64,000 nucleotides of DNA from Fremontodendron californicum (Eukaryota > Streptophyta > Magnoliopsida > Malvales > Malvaceae). Below the pieces are notes generated by a model. It saw only the letters and a list, made by a program, of their open reading frames with translations. It ran no database searches and was not told the DNA's origin. The stretch covers positions 1,371,501-1,435,500 of the forward strand of contig JAULJL010000029.1 in assembly GCA_030761205.1 (NCBI GenBank), given 5' to 3'. Shown in pieces: positions 59,750 to 64,000 of the stretch (within the stretch, counting starts at the first letter, position 1; each line of letters starts with the position of its first letter). The position numbers and the translations under genes were made by a program.

Positions 59750-59754
59750 AAGCT
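59750..59754. repeat. Target-site duplication AAGCT (right)
   Basis: Partner of 44006-44010. Confidence 0.92.
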
Positions 59755-59962
59755 GAGTTATTTTTGCAAAGCTGGGAAATAGATATGAGATTTTTTGAGC
59801 TTGTGGAACACAAAGAAAATCATTTAAAGCAAAAGAATGAGAAGAAAAAGAAAGAGAAGTAGAACAAGTATGGGTAAGCTTGTGCCATCACCAACAATTA
59901 ATTCTTCTGGACCACTATATTCAGAGTGAAGACTTAGATTATGCAAGTTAGATGCAAGTAGA
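59755..59962 (-). pseudogene. Ty1/copia gag-pol linker remnant (other side of the LARD)
   Basis: On the minus strand LHNLSLHSEYSGPEELIVGDG is the copia segment just before the GAG-pre-integrase zinc region, so this joins 43480-44010 once the LARD is removed. The frame is broken soon after. Confidence 0.75.
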
Positions 59963-60955
59963 CTGGTTCAAGCAGGATCATTTTGATTTCGGATCATATC
60001 GGGTTTGGGCTTTTTTGGGTTTGGATTTTTCAAGTTTGGGCCTTTGAGGTTTGGGTCTTTTCGGGTTCGCTTTTTTTCGTGTCCGAGCCTTTTGGGGTTT
60101 GAGTTCTGGTTTTACGTTATTTTTAATTTTCTGTTAGAAGTAATCAATATTACATAATTTAAATGTTTAAGTCCAAAAATAAATTATTATTTTTTTAAGT
60201 AAGTTTTTATATAATATGATATGTTAATTATATTTATATATTAATATTGATATCAATATTTGTTAACAACAAAAAGATATAAAATTAATTTGTTATATAA
60301 AATCAATTTGTTATATAATTGATTATAGAAAATATGTTATCATATTGATATCTAAAACAATTGATTCGATGAACTCGAATATTCAACATACATTATGATT
60401 TATATCATACATACATATCAATATAATTATGCACACTAATAATTAAATCAAAAATGGACAAATGATTATATTTGAAGAAGAAATAAGATTAAGGTTTAAG
60501 AGCTGGTAAGGCAATGCAATGCAAAAAAAAAAAATACTATTATTAGTTATTGCTCAATTATTTGTTTTAATGATCTAATCTTAACTTAAAACTAAATTTT
60601 TTAAAAAATACGATTAAAAATTAATTGATATATAGTATATATTTAAATATTTTAATAATTTACCATTTGAATAGTAAATATTAAATAGTAATGATCAATG
60701 AAAATAAGATGATATAATGATTTGTGAACATGATAATTTTACACATGATACAATTATATGACACGTGAATGGCATATGATATATAAGATAATATCATCAT
60801 CTTATTAATTAATGAGGTTGTGATTAAAGAAAAAATAATTACTTAAAAAAGAAATCTGTGAATTCTAAAAGAATAAGGAGCATGAAAAAACTAGTTAAGT
60901 CTAGGCATGAAAAAAAAAAATTTAGTAATATAACTATATAAGTATCATGTTCTGG
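59963..60955. other. Intergenic sequence
   Basis: Includes GGGTTTGGGC/GGGTTTGGAT repeats at about 60000-60110 (a G-rich, possibly decayed MITE patch), then AT-rich spacer. No gene recognised. Confidence 0.5.
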
Positions 60956-60984
60956 ATCTCGGAGTGTCAATAGAATCATAAGTT

Positions 60985-61047
60985 CTTAGGGTTTACATTG
61001 TTTGTCTACAATCTTCCTTATCAAGTTCATTGGAGATGGGTGCAAAT
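60985..61047 (+). pseudogene. RRM start (5' part of the interrupted LINE ORF1-like frame)
   Basis: Plus-strand FTLFVYNLPYQVHWRWVQ carries an RNP2-like TLFVYNLP. It continues in frame after the inserted transposon at 62177. A stop (TAG) lies upstream near 60975, so the original start is not clear. Confidence 0.6.
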
Positions 61048-62176
61048 CAGTGTATTAAAATGCGGCCGTTACGTTACGTAACGGCCGCATCGTAACGGAA
61101 AATGAGATTGCCGAACCGCAATATCGGCGTTATGCGTTGGAGAAAACGAATCACGACCGAAACGGCCGAAACACGTTACGTAACGCCGCGACAATGGTTC
61201 AAAAGCGGTGTAACGCCCGCGACACCTGTTTTGTTATGTTTTGTCTGCTTTATTCTATTCTGTCTTTTATGTTTTTGATACCAATTGCAAGCATACCATT
61301 TACGATGCCTTTGGCAAAAAATTAAAAGATATATAAAACATTGAAATCGAAATATCAAAATCGGGTTTGAATCCAAAACTTTCATTATTATGGAAAATCA
61401 TATTTGCTTGAAAAGTTGGGAGAAAAAAGTCATGACATAGTTGGCTAAAAACCATAAGTAGTTGGTACATAAATTTCAAATTTGCTTCTAGCAGGCATGG
61501 TTGATTGCAGCATGTATAGTATGAGTCTCATGCAGGATGTTAATCCATAACTCCCCGCTTGAAACTTCCACATAAGGCAGCTTACCAGTTTCAACGTACA
61601 TGCTTAGACGTCGTTTAACGAGTGATTCCATGTTGATAACCACGCCTTGATAAGCTTGTGCCTGACCTTGAAGCGAGTGGCCATGGCCTCTGGCTGCGAC
61701 TCTTAACTTTGTTGAAGAACCCATATCGAAAATGTGCTTTATTGTGGAAGAAATTTCGGAAACTGATTTTGGGTGTAGAATTGCTGTCGGGACTCGGGAG
61801 GTAGTGATATTTCTTCACATTTGAAATTATGGAATTATTTGGATGCTACTTATTGAACTTATGGTTGTTATTTTCCATGATTTTATTTGTATGATTTAGT
61901 TTGATAATGTTTGAATGGTATTATCATCTATATTACGTTTTTAAGAAAATTTTATATTTAAAATTAGAATTCTTATTTTTATAAATTAAATAAAACTTAT
62001 AAAAAATTATTATGAATATTAGAATAATAAAATATGATATCAAAATGTATAAATATATTGTTTTGTAAGAAAATGTGATTTTTTATAAAAAAATCACGTC
62101 CGCGACAACCGTTATGCGTTACGTAACGTTCGTAACACCCGCAACCGTGACACCGCGACCGCGATTTAATACACTG
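61048..62176. mobile_element. CG-rich hAT-like transposon with captured gene fragment
   Basis: 1129 bp. It starts CAGTGTATTAAAATGCGGCC and ends GGTCGCGATTTAATACACTG, an inverted match at the tips. Sub-terminal sequence is full of GTTACGTAACG palindromes. The flanks GTGCAAAT and GTGCAAAG match at 7 of 8, an 8-bp TSD; removing the element rejoins the RRM frame. It encodes no transposase and carries a CKX fragment. Confidence 0.82.
61524..61825 (-). pseudogene. Cytokinin dehydrogenase (CKX) fragment inside the transposon
   Basis: On the minus strand GSSTKLRVAARGHGHSLQGQ (from 61724) is the FAD-binding region of cytokinin oxidase/dehydrogenase, with the GHS motif whose His (codon at about 61677-61679) links FAD covalently. 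QGVVINMESL and YVEVSSGELWINILHET follow, then similarity stops. Upstream, ILHPKSVSEISSTIKHIFDM continues the family sequence after a frameshift near 61785. It covers about 100 of the usual 500 or more residues. CKX degrades cytokinins; this piece cannot. Whether it is transcribed is unknown. Confidence 0.88.
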
Positions 62177-63530
62177 GTGCAAAGGATATTTGAAAAGTTT
62201 GGTAAAAGTTTGGATGTTTTCATTCCTCTAAAGAGGAGTAACAGGGGAAGGAGGATCGGCTTTGTTCGATACGCTACTATGTTTGAAGCAAGAAGAGCCA
62301 TATGGAATCTAAATGGTGTGTGGTTACTTGATCATAAGATTGGAGTAAATTTAGCAAGGTATGACCCCAGGAAGGCTTTTTGGAGAAGACGAGTAGCAAA
62401 AAAGAATGGAGAAGAAGTTGTCTTGGATTTGAACAAGGGGAAGGAAGGTCAAATTGAGCATGATTATGGCGGTGCTACAATAAAGAAAACAGAGGAAGTG
62501 AGGTGTTCGGGGTTGGTTGATACAGAGAGTTTGCATTGGCTTGAAATAGGTTTAGTAGATTTTTATCGTGGTTTTTCCGAACCTGAGATGATATCTGAGT
62601 ATATGATAAGGGACGGGATTGGTGGTATCTCCGTTAAAAGAATTTTGGAAGATCATTTTTGTTAACTTTTGATGATAAGGATTTGTTGGAAGGTATGAAA
62701 GAAGAAAAGTGGGCTTGTTTGAGTTAATGGTTTGAGAAAGTGGATTTTTGGTCTAATGAGTTCATGGTTACGAGTAGAAGAACTTGGATTGTATGTTACA
62801 GGATTCCAATTCATGTTTGGAATTTGGAAACTTTCCAGAACATTGCAAGGGTTTGTGGTGATTTCGTGTGTATGGATGGTGATACATTAAAGATGCAATC
62901 TTTTGCTAGAGGATGTATGCAAATTGTTACAAACTCTATGTCCAGGTTTGATGTTTCAATAAAATTACAAGTTGAAAATAAGTTCTATCCAATCAGGATT
63001 TTTGAAATTGAGTTGGAGTTAGTTTCCTTATTCCCATGTTGCTATAAATATCAAAGTCAGATGTCCAAGAAGCTCAGATTTTGGTTCAATGGCAGTTCTG
63101 ATAACAATTCAAAATCCAGCCACGACAACGACAAGGAAGAAAATGAAAAGGCAAACTCAATTAATAGTGGTTTCAATTTGGTGTATTGGGAGGATCTCAA
63201 TAATGTTATTAACGATTTGGAGGTTGGAGATATGGAATTTGTTATTGGGACTAGGGTGTGGATGGGAGATAGGGAAAATGTAAAAAATGGAGTGGTGAGT
63301 CCCAATGAGTATGAAGCATGCGTAGTTTAGAGTGAAAGGCTGAGTAAATGTGATTCAGAGAGCAAGATGTTAGATGTTTTGGAAGAAAAGAACTTAGAAG
63401 TGAGTTTAGATGGTGGGCCAAATTTTTGTGTTGGTCCAACTGAAGTTAGGAATGAAATTAAAATAGTAGAAGTGGGCTTGTCTAAAATATTAATAGTAAC
63501 CAAAGACAAAAGAGGAGTATAAGGAAAATC
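62177..63530 (+). pseudogene. RRM / DUF4283-like protein (LINE ORF1-like), broken
   Basis: Continues the RRM split by the transposon: RIFEKFGKSLDVFIPLKR, then RNP1-like RRIGFVRYA and ARRAIWNLNGVWLLDHKI. After a frameshift near 62663 and a stop near 62725, the frame continues with RRTWIVCYRIPIHVWNLETF and FYPIRIFEIELE, typical of the DUF4283-like ORF1 of plant L1 LINEs and related host genes. A stop at 63328 and others follow. No endonuclease or RT was seen before the window ends. I favour a LINE remnant; a decayed host gene of the same family is possible. Confidence 0.65.
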
Positions 63531-64000
63531 TTGTTCTTAGGCGTAAAAAGTATCTGATGAAATGGAGGTTTTATAACACATTATAGGAAGTGCTACATGG
63601 CAGGGGTGACAAAGAAGTGGAAAAAACAATTCAAGAAGAGTAGAAAGCAGGCAGCGAAGAAGAAAGTTTCAAATATAGATGGTCCGATTGTTAATGGCTC
63701 TCTATAGACTGATAATTTATTAAATTGCTGAAAGCTGATCTTGGGTGAAGCAGGAACAATTTGGAGCGTAGTAAAGTAATTGCTTTTATCATCTTCTAGT
63801 GAAGATCAATCGGTTCTTGTGAAATTGAAGACAATGGAAGGTATGAGAGTTAAAAAGATTTGATTTGTTTGATCTTGGATTTGGCATTATATGATTGTTT
63901 TTTCTTAGGTGAGTGGGTTGACTAGTTTTGATTATGTAGAGCTCCATTTTTGGTTTCTGGGATTTGAGTATTTTTACTCTTCTGGTTTCTTTTTGAGCTT
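63531..64000. other. Decayed sequence at the window end
   Basis: Probably the continuing LINE-like remnant, but no clear frame or motif is left. Confidence 0.35.

Overview
The window looks like a gene-poor, repeat-rich stretch of a flowering-plant (eudicot-type) nuclear genome. It has AT-rich spacers, plant-type introns, a plant endo-1,3-beta-glucanase, and plant transposon families: Athila-type and Tat/Ogre-type LTR elements, a copia remnant, a MULE with a plant mobile domain gene, and many hAT-type MITEs. I cannot name the species.

Only two ordinary host genes are supported: an intronless GH81 beta-1,3-glucanase (6025-8211, minus) and a 65-residue conserved-looking small basic protein (38909-39106, plus). 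Nearly everything else is mobile DNA. Most element ends below were fixed by matching target-site duplications (TSDs).

Layout. 1-5.9 kb: AT-rich spacer with short hAT-like MITEs, a degenerate 'cacgaacacgaca' repeat, and two perfect hairpins. 9552-18849: a complete, young, non-autonomous LTR retrotransposon on the minus strand (TSD GTGAT, Asp-type primer-binding site (PBS), polypurine tract (PPT)). It has only a gag C-terminal-like ORF of its own, plus two intact cargo ORFs in sense: a cysteine-rich protein resembling plant-virus nucleic-acid-binding proteins, and a full-length LONELY GUY (LOG) cytokinin-activating enzyme. 19084-20516: a foldback MULE MITE (9-bp TSD) with a hAT MITE nested inside it. 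20716-29380: a full MULE with about 430-bp terminal inverted repeats (TIRs) and a 10-bp TSD. It carries a plant-mobile-domain gene and a MuDR-type transposase, facing each other, both broken by several nonsense codons that mostly look like C-to-T changes. It sits in a dispersed repeat whose unoccupied paralogue lies at 35.2 kb. 30.5, 37.8 and 41.4 kb: hAT MITEs with 8-bp TSDs. 42.2-44.0 and 59.75-59.96 kb: one decayed copia element split by a very young 15.7-kb Tat/Ogre-type LARD (large non-coding LTR derivative, 44011-59749). This LARD has 4.38-kb LTRs, a leader of six potential stem-loops, and an 81-bp satellite-like array of about 13 units. 61-63.5 kb: a decayed RRM/DUF4283 (LINE ORF1-like) reading frame interrupted by a 1.13-kb CG-rich transposon that carries a cytokinin dehydrogenase (CKX) fragment.

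The strongest candidate for something undescribed is the LTR element at 9552-18849, which carries intact LOG and virus-NABP-like ORFs. Each ORF is preceded by a TATA-like box and by a possible 3' splice site. A second cytokinin gene, a CKX fragment, is captured by an unrelated DNA transposon in the same window.
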